DNA from: an uncultured Bacteroidota bacterium
Lineage (GTDB): Bacteria; Bacteroidota; Bacteroidia; Bacteroidales; VadinHA17
Reading direction: 5' to 3'
DNA: 40,076 nt
Assembly: GCA_903844815.1 (NCBI GenBank)
Contig: CAIMVD010000117.1
Location: 1 to 40,076, forward strand
The number at the start of each line of letters is the position of its first letter. Within the stretch, counting starts at the first letter, position 1. Of this stretch, positions 1-9,041 are shown one piece after another. Made by a program: the position numbers and the translations under genes. Under the pieces are notes generated by a model that was not told where the DNA came from, made no database searches, and worked only from the letters and a program-made list of their open reading frames with translations.

Positions 1-125
1 AAGTTTTTTACTTTCTGCCATTTGCGACGATACCGGATAATAGTTCCTTCACTGCGATGGATGTCTCTCATATAGTCAAACATCACATTCATCAGATCGT
101 CAATAGTCTGTTTTTGATTTTCCAT
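1..125 (-). CDS. Tyrosine-recombinase/integrase, N-terminal part (runs off left edge)
   Basis: An open frame starts at the ATG at 125-123 and continues past the left edge; 41 codons are visible. The residues ending SEGTIIRYRRKW resemble the start of the SAM-like core-binding domain of tyrosine recombinases (pattern S-x-x-T-I-x-x-Y-x-x-x-W). The catalytic domain lies outside the window, so the family call rests on this short stretch. It points away from the truncated hsdR and is separated from it by about 170 bp that carry five copies of a 9-mer. That is the expected layout for the integrase end of a mobile element or of an invertible module. Alternative: an unrelated short helical protein. 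Confidence 0.5.
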   Translation of the reverse strand, partial: MENQKQTIDDLMNVMFDYMRDIHRSEGTIIRYRRKWQKVKN

Positions 126-175
126 TACCTTGAATATTTGGTTTCTGGCAATAGTGCCATATACAAGATAAAAAA

Positions 176-296
176 ATAATGTAAAGTGTTATTGTAACAA
201 AAAGGTCATTAATGCAGGTATTTAAGAGATTCTACGACCTCCACTTTACATTATCATATAGTTTACATTACCTCCGTAATGTAAAATTTTACATTA
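176..296. repeat. Cluster of five 9-mer recombinase-site-like repeats
   Basis: The 9-mer TTTACATTA occurs exactly five times: forward at 245-253, 262-270 and 288-296, inverted at 177-185 and 277-285. Copies 1 and 2 form a perfect 13-bp inverted repeat (176-188 with 242-254). Copies 3 and 4 form a perfect 10-bp inverted repeat around four bases. Copies 4 and 5 make a perfect 20-bp palindrome at 277-296 that ends one or two bases before hsdR homology begins. Clustered short sites in both orientations beside an integrase start suggest recombinase core and arm sites, or an autoregulatory operator. Confidence 0.6.
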
Positions 297-336
297 AACA
301 GGCAAAACGTATACAACGTTTCAAATTATATGGAGA

Positions 337-2046
337 TTGTGGAAGGCAAGGGTTGTGAAGCGCATCCTGTTTCTGGTCGACCGCAATATCCTCGCCGACC
401 AGACACTGATAAATGATTTCAAGCCATTTGGTTCGAAAATGACCAAGATAAAGAACCGGAAAATCGATCCTGCCTTCGAAATTTACCTCGGTTTGTATCA
501 GGCTATAACAGGGCCAGTTGAATCTGATAAAATCTTTAAAAACGTTTCACCCGACTTTTTCGACCTGATTGTTATCGACGAGTGCCACCGCGGAAGTGCG
601 GCGGATGATTCAGCCTGGCGTGAAATCCTGACCTATTTCTCTAATGCCATTCAGATAGGTATGACAGCCACACCAAAAGAAACAGAATACGTTTCAAACA
701 TTACTTATTTTGGAGAACCGGTTTATACTTACAGTTTAAAACAGGGAATTGCCGATGGATTCCTTGCTCCCTACAAAGTGGTGCGTATTGATATCGACAG
801 GGATATTGAAGGCTGGACACCGCCCCCGGGAATGAAGGATGATCTGGGTCAGGAAATCGAGGAACGTACCTACAATCAGTCCGATATGGACCGTATCCTG
901 GTGCTGAACCACCGGACAAAACTTGTCGCAAAACGGGTAATGAAACTTCTGAATGCCACTAACCCCTTCGATAAAACAATAATTTTCTGTGAAGATATCG
1001 ACCATGCTGAACGTATGAGGGTTGCAATTGTTAACGCTGCAGGAAAAATGGCCGCCGATAATCCAAAATATGTAATGCGTATAACGGGCGACAGTGTAGA
1101 AGGGAAGGCCGAACTTGACAACTTTATCGATCCTGAAAGTAAATTCCCGGTCATTGCAACTACTTCGGAACTTATGACAACGGGTATTGATGCAAAGACC
1201 TGCAAGCTGATTGTGCTTGATAAAACCATTCGTTCGATGACCACTTTCAAGCAGATTATCGGACGCGGAACCCGCATCGAGGAGGATTTCGGGAAGATGT
1301 TCTTTACAATTATGGATTTTAAAAAGGCAACAGAATTATTTCGCGACCCCGACTTTGACGGTGACCCGGTTGTAATTTATGAACCCGGTGATGATGACGA
1401 TCCTGTTCCTCCTGATCCTGAAGACCCGGACGATGATGGGGAAGGAGAGGAAGAAGACGAACATCCAGGGAGCAGAAAACTGTATGTAAGCGGAGTTCCG
1501 GCCAGGATTGTTGCGGAGAGAATCGAATATTATGGTGAAAACGGGCAGCTTATAACAGAATCGTACCGCGATTTCAGCAGGAAACAGCTTAAAACCGAAT
1601 ATGCTACACTCGATGACTTCCTTAAATCGTGGAATAACAGCATTAAGAAACAGGCTATTATCGACATGCTCGAAGATCATGGCATCATTCTCGAAAACCT
1701 TGCAGAAGAAATAGGCAGGGATTACGGCGATTTTGACTTAATTTGTCATATCGCTTTCGATCAGCCGCCATTGACCCGGAAAGAACGAGCGAATAACGTG
1801 AAGAAAAGAAACTATTTTACAAAATACGGTGAACAGGCCAGGTCTGTCCTGAATAATTTGCTCGACAAATATGCCGACAAGGGAATTGCTTCGATTGAAG
1901 ATACCAAAATCCTGAAATTGAAACCATTCAGCGAAATGGGGACTCCTGTTGAAATTATCAATCACGTTTTCGGAGGGAAAGCCAATTACGATAAAGCCCT
2001 TCAGGAACTGGAACACGAACTTTTTAATCAGAAAAAACTTGCATGA
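337..2046 (+). CDS. hsdR: Type I restriction endonuclease subunit R, 5'-truncated
   Basis: This is the helicase and C-terminal part of the HsdR motor/nuclease subunit. The visible start is a TTG at 337, but in-frame homology runs upstream to 298, where T-G-K-T (Walker A) is followed by [10 protein letters not shown]; the preceding codon is a TAA. DEAD-box motif DECH is at residues 81-84, motif III TAT near 110, and motif [10 protein letters not shown] near 305, followed by an acidic linker near 350-380 and an EcoEI-like C-terminal domain. The N-terminal PD-(D/E)xK nuclease domain and the start of Walker A are absent, so the fragment should neither cut nor translocate by itself. It overlaps hsdM by ATGA. 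Intact HsdR is usually 750-1000 residues, against 569 here. Probably a pseudogene, or one half of a switchable gene. Confidence 0.9.
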   Translation: MWKARVVKRILFLVDRNILADQTLINDFKPFGSKMTKIKNRKIDPAFEIYLGLYQAITGPVESDKIFKNVSPDFFDLIVIDECHRGSAADDSAWREILTYFSNAIQIGMTATPKETEYVSNITYFGEPVYTYSLKQGIADGFLAPYKVVRIDIDRDIEGWTPPPGMKDDLGQEIEERTYNQSDMDRILVLNHRTKLVAKRVMKLLNATNPFDKTIIFCEDIDHAERMRVAIVNAAGKMAADNPKYVMRITGDSVEGKAELDNFIDPESKFPVIATTSELMTTGIDAKTCKLIVLDKTIRSMTTFKQIIGRGTRIEEDFGKMFFTIMDFKKATELFRDPDFDGDPVVIYEPGDDDDPVPPDPEDPDDDGEGEEEDEHPGSRKLYVSGVPARIVAERIEYYGENGQLITESYRDFSRKQLKTEYATLDDFLKSWNNSIKKQAIIDMLEDHGIILENLAEEIGRDYGDFDLICHIAFDQPPLTRKERANNVKKRNYFTKYGEQARSVLNNLLDKYADKGIASIEDTKILKLKPFSEMGTPVEIINHVFGGKANYDKALQELEHELFNQKKLA

Positions 2047-3506
2047 GTAATGTATCGGGCATAATTAAATCCATCCAGGATATTATGCGAAAAGACGTGG
2101 GTGTCGATGGTGATGCCCAGCGGATAAGTCAGCTGGTATGGATGTTTTTCCTTAAAATATTCGACGACCGCGAATCTGAACTGGAGCTGACAGAAGATGA
2201 ATATAAATCTCCGCTGCCCGGCCATCTCAGGTGGCGAAACTGGGCTGCAAATGCCGAAGGAATTACAGGTGATGAACTTTCTGATTTTGTAAACCTGCAG
2301 CTATTCCCGACACTTAAGGATAAACTGAATCTTCAGAACGCAAGGGCACAGGTAGTTCATAATGTTTTTGAGGATGCCTATAACTACATGAAATCGGGCA
2401 CTCTGATGAGGCAGGTAATAAACAAGATCAGCGAGATTGACTTCAATACGAAAAACGACAGGCATACCTTCGGAACCATTTACGAACAAATACTTAAAGA
2501 CCTTCAGAGCGCAGGGAATGCAGGTGAGTTCTATACCCCGCGAGCCGTTACAACCTTTATCGTCGACAGGGTAGCACCGCAGCTTGAAGAGCTTGTTCTC
2601 GATCCGGCAACCGGAACGGGTGGGTTCCTTACAAATGTGATTGAGTACAAACGCGATCGTTTTGTTCATACAGCTGCCGACGAATTGCTTCTTCAATCAA
2701 CAATTCACGGGGTTGAAAAGAAGACCCTCCCTCACATGCTTTGTACGACAAACATGATTCTGCATGGCATAGATACTCCAACCAATATCAGGCATGACAA
2801 TACACTTAGTCGTCCATTACGTGATTATGGCCCTAAAGACCGGGTTCATGTAATTGTAACCAATCCGCCGTTTGGCAGGATGGAAGAGGACGGGATCGAA
2901 AACAACTTTCCGGCGACCTTTCGTACCCGAGAGACTGCCGACCTGTTTCTGACACTTATCATTCACCTGTTAAAACCTCATGGCCGAGCCGCTCTGGTAT
3001 TACCCGATGGATTTCTTTTTGGTGAAGGCATCAAAACTCGTATCAAAGAAAAGTTATTCGAAGAATGCAACTTACACACCATTGTTCGGCTTCCAAATGG
3101 CGTGTTCAGCCCTTATACAGGCATAAAAACAAACCTCCTGTTTTTTACAAAGGGTAAGCCTACAGAAACTGTCTGGTATTACGAACATCCCTATCCCGAT
3201 GGAGTAAAAAGCTATAATAAGACTAAACCGATGCGTTTCGAGGAATTTCAGCCCGAGATTGTGTGGTGGGGCAGTGAGGCAGACGGTTTTGCGGCAAGGG
3301 TTGAAGACGATCAGGCATGGAAGGTATCGCTCGATGATATTAAAGCCCGTAATTATAACCTCGACATAAAAAATCCTCATATAGACGAACAAATAAGTCA
3401 CGAACCTGACGAGTTGCTGAAAAAATATCAGGAACAGCAGGAAAGCATTGGTAATTTGCGCAATAGATTGAAAGCCATTATAGGTGAGGCACTGAATACA
3501 GGATAA
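2043..3506 (+). CDS. hsdM: Type I restriction-modification methyltransferase subunit M
   Basis: This is the adenine-N6 DNA methyltransferase subunit, which acts with HsdS as an M2S enzyme using S-adenosylmethionine. The HsdM N-terminal helical domain covers about residues 5-130. SAM-binding motif I is DPATGTGGF at 187-195 and catalytic motif IV is NPPFG at 274-278. The length of 487 residues is normal. The ATG lies inside the hsdR stop (ATGA), so translation was coupled to HsdR. All motifs are intact, so methylation is probably still possible with the hsdS downstream even though hsdR is broken; such a system would behave as a solitary methylase unless the missing hsdR part can be restored. 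Confidence 0.95.
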   Translation: MSNVSGIIKSIQDIMRKDVGVDGDAQRISQLVWMFFLKIFDDRESELELTEDEYKSPLPGHLRWRNWAANAEGITGDELSDFVNLQLFPTLKDKLNLQNARAQVVHNVFEDAYNYMKSGTLMRQVINKISEIDFNTKNDRHTFGTIYEQILKDLQSAGNAGEFYTPRAVTTFIVDRVAPQLEELVLDPATGTGGFLTNVIEYKRDRFVHTAADELLLQSTIHGVEKKTLPHMLCTTNMILHGIDTPTNIRHDNTLSRPLRDYGPKDRVHVIVTNPPFGRMEEDGIENNFPATFRTRETADLFLTLIIHLLKPHGRAALVLPDGFLFGEGIKTRIKEKLFEECNLHTIVRLPNGVFSPYTGIKTNLLFFTKGKPTETVWYYEHPYPDGVKSYNKTKPMRFEEFQPEIVWWGSEADGFAARVEDDQAWKVSLDDIKARNYNLDIKNPHIDEQISHEPDELLKKYQEQQESIGNLRNRLKAIIGEALNTG

Positions 3507-3520
3507 AAAACTCTTTTGTC

Positions 3521-4360
3521 ATGAAAGATAAAGTTCAATTATTCGAAGAAAAAAAAGTTCGTACAGCCTGGGATGAGGAAACTGAAGATTGGTATTTCTC
3601 CGTTGTGGACGTAGTGGGCGTTTTAACCGACAGCCCCAATCCCAATAACTATTGGAAAGTGCTGAAAAACAGACTAAAAAAAGAAGGAAGTGAGTTGGTT
3701 ACAAATTGTAACCAACTGAAAATGGTCTCATCCGATGGGAAAAAGTATTTGACAGATGTGGTTTCTACTCAACAGCTTTTCCGGTTGATTCAGTCCATCC
3801 CTTCACCCAAAGCTGAGCCATTCAAGCTTTGGATAGCAAAAGTAGCCAAAGAACGTTTGGATCAGATGCAAGACCCGGAACTGTCAATTGAACAGGCTAT
3901 GCTGGACTATAAACGGCTGGGTTATTCCGACAACTGGATCAATCAACGCCTGAAAAGCATTGAGATACGGAAAGAACTGACCGACGAATGGAAATCGAGA
4001 GGCTTACAGGAAGGTGTTCATTTCGCCAGCCTTACGGATATCATTTATAAAACATGGGCCGATAAAACAGCCAGAGAATACAAAAATTATAAAGGGCTGA
4101 AAAAAGAGAATTTGCGCGACAATATGACCAATGCCGAACTGGTGTTGAATATGTTGGCCGAATTGTCAACCAAACAAATTTCGGAAGCAACCAATCCCGA
4201 TACTATGAATGAACATGTAAGGGTTGCCAAACAGGGAGGCGAAGTTGCCCGAAATGCACGCATTGAACTCGAAGAAAAAACAGGACAAAAGGTTATTTCT
4301 CCGATAAATGCCAAACAGGGTGTTTTGAAGAGCACTGATTTTAAAGAAATAGAAGAATGA
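3521..4360 (+). CDS. BRO-N / DinD-like protein embedded in the R-M operon
   Basis: The first 110 or so residues match the BRO-N (phage antirepressor/DNA-binding) fold: a WYFSVVDVVGVL start, then the YLTDVVSTQQLFRLIQSIPS signature. The C-terminal half (KTAREYKNYKGLKKENLRDNM, then QGGEVARNAR and EEKTGQKVISP) resembles DinD/BRO-C-like proteins. It starts 14 bp after the hsdM stop, and its own stop overlaps the hsdS start as ATGA, so it is a true operon member. BRO-N genes recur between hsdM and hsdS in many Bacteroidota type I systems; their job is not settled. By family it could regulate the operon or respond to DNA damage. There is no methylase or nuclease motif. Confidence 0.85.
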   Translation: MKDKVQLFEEKKVRTAWDEETEDWYFSVVDVVGVLTDSPNPNNYWKVLKNRLKKEGSELVTNCNQLKMVSSDGKKYLTDVVSTQQLFRLIQSIPSPKAEPFKLWIAKVAKERLDQMQDPELSIEQAMLDYKRLGYSDNWINQRLKSIEIRKELTDEWKSRGLQEGVHFASLTDIIYKTWADKTAREYKNYKGLKKENLRDNMTNAELVLNMLAELSTKQISEATNPDTMNEHVRVAKQGGEVARNARIELEEKTGQKVISPINAKQGVLKSTDFKEIEE

Positions 4361-6120
4361 TAAATTCATTTTTAACAGAACATATTCATATCTGGACCAC
4401 CGCCCAGGAACTGAAGACAAGCAATCGCGGTCTCAGCGCCGGGAACCAGAGCCTGCTGGGGATTAAGAAGCTGCGTGAGCTGATTCTGGAGCTTGCAGTA
4501 CGAGGCAAACTGGTTCCCCAGGACCCTGATGATGAACCGGCAAGTGTTCTTTTGAAAAAGATTGAAGAAGAAAAAAAGAGATTAATAAAGGAAGGTAAAA
4601 TAAAGAAAACTAAATTATTACCCAAAATTACTAGTGATGAAATCCCATTCATGTTGCCTAAAGGTTGGATTTTTGAAAGGTTAAATGAAATTGGAGAATG
4701 GGGAGCAGGTGCCACGCCAAACAGAAGTAAACAAGAATACTATGGTGGAGAAATATCCTGGTTTAAGTCAGGTGAATTAATTGGTGATTATATTTCTAAA
4801 TCTGAAGAGTTTGTAACTGAACTTGCATTAAAAGAAACTTCTCTGCGATATAATAAAATTGGCGATGTTTTAATAGCAATGTATGGAGCGACAATTGGAA
4901 AAACTTCAATTCTAGAGGTACCAGCGACTACAAATCAGGCAGTATGCGCTTGCACTCCATTTAAAGGAATTTATAATATATACCTCCTGTCCTTATTAAA
5001 AGCATATAAATCAAGGTTTATTGGAATGGGTGCGGGTGGAGCACAACCAAATATCTCAAAAGAGAAGATTATAGCTACCGTAATTGGTCTGCCTCCTCTC
5101 ACGGAACAGTACCGCATTGTCGCCAAAGTCGATGAACTGATGGCCCTTTGCGACGAGCTGGAAAAACAGCAAACTGTCACCAATGCCCTACATGAAACGC
5201 TAGTAACCAATCTTCTTGGCTCACTGACAGATGCCGGAAATTCAGACTCCTTTGACGAAGCCTGGCAACGAATTGAAAATAACTTTGATACCCTTTTTAC
5301 AACAGAACACAGCATCGATCAACTCAAACAAACAATCCTTCAGCTTGCCGTAATGGGTAAACTGGTTCCACAAAACCGGGAAGATGAGCCAGCCAGCGAA
5401 TTGCTAAAAAAGATAGCCAAAGAAAAGGTTCGGTTGGTTAAGGAAGGAAAAATCAAAAAACAAGCTCCTTTGCCTGAAATCACAGAAGATGAAAAACCGT
5501 TTGATCTACCGAAAGGTTGGGAATTTGTCCAATTAGCGTCATTAAGTAGCCTAATTACAAAAGGATCGTCTCCTAAATGGCAAGGCGTTTCATATACGGA
5601 AAATCCTGAAGATGTTTTATTTGTAACAAGTGAAAATGTTGGTAGCTATCAACTAATATTTGACAACAAAAAGTTTGTTGAAATGAAATTTAATGAGATT
5701 GAACCCCGATCTGTATTAATGAAGGGCGATTATCTTATGAACATTGTTGGAGGGTCAATTGGTAGAACGGCGATTTATAACATAGATGATTTAGCAAATA
5801 TTAATCAGGCCGTTTGTTTAATTCGTATTTTTCCTAATATTTTGGACAATCAGTACCTATTGCATTTTTTCAATAGTAGTGTATGTGTGTCCTTTATGTT
5901 TGACAAACAAGTTGATAATGCCAGAGCAAATTTAAGTATGGGAAATATATCAAAGTTTGTTATTCCCTTTCCACCTCTCGCCGAGCAACATCTCATTGTT
6001 TCCAAAGTCGATGAACTGTTTGCTATTTGCGATGCGCTGAAGGAGAGAATAGGTCTGGCCAGGGCGACACAGAATTTACTGGCAGGTGTGGTGGTGGAGC
6101 AGGCGCTAAAATCAGTTTAA
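4357..6120 (+). CDS. hsdS: Type I restriction-modification specificity subunit S
   Basis: HsdS chooses the bipartite DNA target for HsdM and HsdR. The 587-residue protein has two half-repeats. Each has a central helix that begins with a LILELAVRGKLVPQ-like or ILQLAVMGKLVPQ segment and continues through EGKIKK to LPKGW, then a target-recognition domain ending in a PPL-EQ-IV-KVDEL helix (near residues 245-265 and 545-570). The two conserved helix regions are clearly homologous to each other; the two recognition domains differ, so a bipartite asymmetric site is expected. The start overlaps the previous stop (ATGA). A second, homologous tail copy lies at 6480-6629, which suggests past recombination of recognition domains. 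Confidence 0.93.
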   Translation: MINSFLTEHIHIWTTAQELKTSNRGLSAGNQSLLGIKKLRELILELAVRGKLVPQDPDDEPASVLLKKIEEEKKRLIKEGKIKKTKLLPKITSDEIPFMLPKGWIFERLNEIGEWGAGATPNRSKQEYYGGEISWFKSGELIGDYISKSEEFVTELALKETSLRYNKIGDVLIAMYGATIGKTSILEVPATTNQAVCACTPFKGIYNIYLLSLLKAYKSRFIGMGAGGAQPNISKEKIIATVIGLPPLTEQYRIVAKVDELMALCDELEKQQTVTNALHETLVTNLLGSLTDAGNSDSFDEAWQRIENNFDTLFTTEHSIDQLKQTILQLAVMGKLVPQNREDEPASELLKKIAKEKVRLVKEGKIKKQAPLPEITEDEKPFDLPKGWEFVQLASLSSLITKGSSPKWQGVSYTENPEDVLFVTSENVGSYQLIFDNKKFVEMKFNEIEPRSVLMKGDYLMNIVGGSIGRTAIYNIDDLANINQAVCLIRIFPNILDNQYLLHFFNSSVCVSFMFDKQVDNARANLSMGNISKFVIPFPPLAEQHLIVSKVDELFAICDALKERIGLARATQNLLAGVVVEQALKSV

Positions 6121-6158
6121 AGTATGGAATACAAAAATCTTTATAATCCCTATCGAAA

Positions 6159-6479
6159 ATGGAGTTGTTAAAAATTCAGGATCCTTTAAATAATGAGATA
6201 TATTTTGATGTACAATCAATTGGTTTAGCTATAGGAAATTCAGAATTTAGTTCCTTCACGCATGATATAATCCGTAAAACTATAAGAAGCCCAACTGCAA
6301 TTCTCGAACTTGATAAGGATAATAGAAAATATATAGGTTTTGTGCTTAATTCTCATATTAGAATTGTCAATGTATTATTCAATGGAGACTATTGGTATGT
6401 AAAAGATGTGGATCTTGATAAAAGTAAAGATGAATTATTTCTATTAATCCAAAAAAATAGGGTAATCTATAAAAAGTAG
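6159..6479 (+). CDS. Small unknown protein downstream of hsdS
   Basis: This is a 106-residue AT-rich gene that I do not recognise. It has an N-terminal stretch (LNNEIYFDVQSIGLAIG), a central DKDNRKYIGFVLNSHIRIV beta-rich segment and a lysine-rich tail; there is no signal peptide and no membrane segment. Alternating strands around YIGFVLNSHIRIVNVLFNGDYWYV are loosely reminiscent of small toxin-like or DUF4258-like folds, but that is only an impression. It sits between hsdS and a leftover hsdS tail that begins in the same frame right after its TAG, so it may have been inserted by recombination. Base composition is more AT-rich than in hsdM. Confidence 0.5.
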   Translation: MELLKIQDPLNNEIYFDVQSIGLAIGNSEFSSFTHDIIRKTIRSPTAILELDKDNRKYIGFVLNSHIRIVNVLFNGDYWYVKDVDLDKSKDELFLLIQKNRVIYKK

Positions 6480-6629
6480 GAGACTATCCCCGTTGAAGAG
6501 AATTATCGCATTGTTACTAAAGTCGATGAACTGTTTATGATTTGTAATATCCTGAAAGAGAGAATCTTCCAGTATCAGACCACCCAAAATTTGCTGGCAG
6601 GGGCGATGGTGGAGATTGATAAAGACTAA
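6480..6629 (+). pseudogene. Remnant of a second hsdS C-terminal tail
   Basis: Directly after the TAG at 6477-6479, in the same frame, 49 codons read through to TAA at 6627-6629. They include VEENYRIVTKVDELFMICN and TTQNLLAGAMVE. This matches the end of the upstream HsdS (IVSKVDELFAICDALKER and ATQNLLAGVVVE) residue by residue, with diverged DNA. There is no start codon or recognition domain, so it is a relic of a duplicated or recombined specificity gene. Its last bases overlap the 3' end of the convergent ImmA/IrrE gene. Confidence 0.8.
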
Positions 6630-7261
6630 CGAAATACTTCCAGGATCATTTCCTTTATTAGTCTTTTTTCTATAACACTTACAGAAACATCAAAGTCTGG
6701 AGCAATAATTATCGCTGCCTCTGAAATCATTTTTTCATCCTCAATCTTCTCTGCATCCCAACCAGCATTCCTTCTCATTACAACTCTCCGAGCTTCTTTA
6801 AAGGAATCTAACAATTGATCGTAGGGAACAAGGAGTCTGCCTGCAAACTCAGATGCTTGTGACTCAAACCATCTCAGAGGTTCTTCCTGCAGATTCATTC
6901 TAAAGTGTTTCCATTCATCATCTGATAAAAATCTGACCATGTCAATTGTACTACGATGTAATACAAGATGTCCGATTTCATGTGCAATCGTAAATCTTAC
7001 CCGTTTGTAAAATCGATCATCAAGGTACATACTCTCATCAACATAAATTGATTTAAAATCCCTTGAAATAAATCCTTCCATATCACACTCACGATGAAGT
7101 TCTTTAATTGGTATAATACTTATACCCATTGTGGCTTCAATCACGTGTTCTATCTGGACAGGAATGGAATAGTTAAAAATGTATTCATTCCGAAAATTAT
7201 CAGCAATTTCCCTTATCTGAGGAAATGTTAGTTTAACGGGTACTATTTCTCTGGGGTCCAT
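6626..7261 (-). CDS. ImmA/IrrE-family metallopeptidase
   Basis: A 211-residue protein with the zinc motif HEIGH at residues 94-98 in TIAHEIGHLVLH, and a downstream acidic ligand in WFESQASEFAGRLLVP (E133). That is the ImmA/IrrE (COG2856) signature. Family members cleave or inactivate a partner XRE-type repressor in response to stress or phage signals. The gene starts inside the end of the upstream XRE gene (19-bp overlap, 7243-7261), so the two form a translationally coupled repressor-protease pair. Its 3' end meets the hsdS relic tail to tail. The substrate is inferred from the family, not shown. Confidence 0.9.
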   Translation of the reverse strand: MDPREIVPVKLTFPQIREIADNFRNEYIFNYSIPVQIEHVIEATMGISIIPIKELHRECDMEGFISRDFKSIYVDESMYLDDRFYKRVRFTIAHEIGHLVLHRSTIDMVRFLSDDEWKHFRMNLQEEPLRWFESQASEFAGRLLVPYDQLLDSFKEARRVVMRRNAGWDAEKIEDEKMISEAAIIIAPDFDVSVSVIEKRLIKEMILEVFR

Positions 7262-7617
7262 GATGACCTGATTTTCTCCAATAAATTACTAAGTTCAACT
7301 TCAGATGGTTTCTCTCCCCTTACTGTGCGAAAGAACACTGGTAATTGGTCCAGGATCTCAGATTCAATCAGTCCTTCCGGAATTGCAGATAGTGCGGATA
7401 GATCACACATTTCCTTATATTCCTCTCCTCCTTTAGGTATACTAAGTACAGAAGCAATTTCATCGAGGACATGTTTACTCTGAGGTGGAAGCGCCAATCC
7501 TCTTTCAATTTTACTCCAATTGCTGGCATCGAAACCGACTAGCCTGCAAAATTCGCGTAGCGTTAATCCCGAAGCAATCCGCTTTTCACGGATAAAATTA
7601 GCAAATGATGATTTCAT
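7243..7617 (-). CDS. XRE-family transcriptional regulator, partner of ImmA/IrrE
   Basis: A 124-residue protein with an N-terminal helix-turn-helix (about residues 8-62, including GLTLREFCRLVGFDASNWSK and IERGLALPP). The C-terminal part (LIESEILDQLPVFFRTVRG, SNLLEKIR) is common in XRE partners of ImmA-type peptidases. It probably represses its own two-gene operon, with the downstream metallopeptidase relieving repression by cleavage. It is the first gene of the pair; 83 bp separate its start from the PIN relic upstream. Confidence 0.88.
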   Translation of the reverse strand: MKSSFANFIREKRIASGLTLREFCRLVGFDASNWSKIERGLALPPQSKHVLDEIASVLSIPKGGEEYKEMCDLSALSAIPEGLIESEILDQLPVFFRTVRGEKPSEVELSNLLEKIRSSWTPEK

Positions 7618-7700
7618 GTTTAGTTTGGCTTGTGGTACAAAATTACCACACTTATTTTAAATTATCAATACCACGCCCCAATTTATTTTGATTATTTATT

Positions 7701-7859
7701 TCAATCAAGCGTATATTCGCTTTTCTGAACCGAGTTTGTAATTTCGTTATATACAAAATCCGTAGTGTGAATTTCAAGATCCAAAGCGAAAAACTCCGGA
7801 AGTATTTGCAAATGGTACAAGTCGAAAAATACACTTACATCTGTAATAACTATTTTCAT
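7701..7859 (-). pseudogene. Truncated PIN-domain protein
   Basis: Fifty-two codons start at the ATG at 7859, which overlaps the stop of the upstream XRE-ImmA gene (ATGA). MKIVITDVSVFFDL has the first PIN-domain aspartate (D7) and the hydrophobic strand; LEIHTTDFVYNEI matches the next PIN segment. PIN ribonucleases usually have 130-170 residues with three or four acidic residues; here the frame stops after one third and the later acidic motifs are missing. It is therefore a 3'-deleted relic. Coupling to an XRE-ImmA gene suggests the intact locus was an ImmA/PIN toxin-antitoxin-like module. Confidence 0.65.
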
Positions 7860-8929
7860 ACAAGCTGATTCATTTGTGACCTGAGTTCCCACGATGAGAT
7901 GCCGGCAAAATATGCAGCTTCATTGATTGTAAGAACTTCTTTAGCTAACCCTACATAAACCAATCGCTCCATTCGCACAGGTCTTTCTTTCCCGCGGAAA
8001 CGTCCTGGTTCCTTATTGGGCACATGATATTTTCGTGCCCTATAACCTATATTAAATCTTTTATACACGTTCTTGTCAATAATCCCTAATTGTAAGGCGC
8101 GACTGAAGGTTGCCGAAAATGAAATGCCCCACCTTTCTTTTATTAATCCAAGCTCATTTTCATAGAAGTGAAACCTTTCCTTTTGCATCTCCTTCCTTGC
8201 CATTTCAGCAGGATATAATAACGCACTTGCGAAAGCATGACAAAGCTTTTCTTCTTCCTTTTCACTTATATTTTCAGAGAATTTCAATGAATGATGAGCT
8301 AATTCATGGAGAGCGGTAAATCTTTTCCGTACAACATCATCATTAGGATTGGTTTTTCGAAGGGCGATTACTTTTTTGTCACCAACATCAGCTTTAAATC
8401 CATCAAAAGAATCGGGCGCTTCTATTTCAATAACTTTATACCCCTTATCTTCGAGCATATCTATAACATCAGGTATCGGATCATAACCCAGATTCCATTC
8501 CTGACGAAGTTGTATGGCAGCATTTTCCGCATCTTCGGGGATCGCTATTATATGGGGATAACTGAAATATTGTCTGTCATCTTCTGCATTTAAAAGATTA
8601 TCTAATCCGAAATACCTTTCAAATGCTTCTTTTGCTTTTTCCTTGATTGATTCTTCTTCAATTGGAGACAACTTTGAAGAATACTTCCTGAACTCGAGAT
8701 TCAGGAAGCTGATCTTAATTTCCGGTTCAGAATAGAAATAGTTAACCGGTACATTCAGAATATTTGAAATGGCAATAACCACTTCACTGTTGGGTCTCAT
8801 CTTGCCTTGCTCATATTTGTTCAGCGACTGCTTTGAAACGACATTGCCTAGCTTGTCGGCTAAACTTTGTAGCGATATTCCAGCCATCTTTCGGGCAGAA
8901 ATTAATCTGTTTGCAAAATTGGTTTTCAT
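7856..8929 (-). CDS. XRE-HTH / ImmA-IrrE fusion protein
   Basis: The likely start is the ATG at 8929 (MKTNFANRLISARKMAG), 19 codons inside the longest frame, because the HTH domain begins there. Residues 5-65 form an XRE helix-turn-helix (SLQSLADKLG, SLNKYEQGKMRP). The C-terminal half carries an ImmA/IrrE zinc site, HELAH at 208-212, followed by EEEKLCHAFASALLYP. This fused regulator-protease architecture is common upstream of PIN or other toxin genes; here the partner is a truncated PIN gene coupled by ATGA. A C-terminal helical region (EVLTINEAAYFAGIS) may be an extra DNA-binding or partner-binding part. Predicted role: antitoxin and regulator. Confidence 0.88.
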   Translation of the reverse strand: MKTNFANRLISARKMAGISLQSLADKLGNVVSKQSLNKYEQGKMRPNSEVVIAISNILNVPVNYFYSEPEIKISFLNLEFRKYSSKLSPIEEESIKEKAKEAFERYFGLDNLLNAEDDRQYFSYPHIIAIPEDAENAAIQLRQEWNLGYDPIPDVIDMLEDKGYKVIEIEAPDSFDGFKADVGDKKVIALRKTNPNDDVVRKRFTALHELAHHSLKFSENISEKEEEKLCHAFASALLYPAEMARKEMQKERFHFYENELGLIKERWGISFSATFSRALQLGIIDKNVYKRFNIGYRARKYHVPNKEPGRFRGKERPVRMERLVYVGLAKEVLTINEAAYFAGISSWELRSQMNQLV

Positions 8930-9041
8930 CGTTGCAGGTGAGTTGGTGTTGACAAAGATACAAAAAATATACGAAATGTCAACCATTTTTTAAAATCATT
9001 TTTCCCAGCAGACCCTCTTAGGATTCTATTTTCATACCCCG

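Noticed and set aside
876-1277. Minus-strand open frame within hsdR
   Set aside because: Antisense to conserved helicase motifs; its composition is simply the complement of the coding strand.
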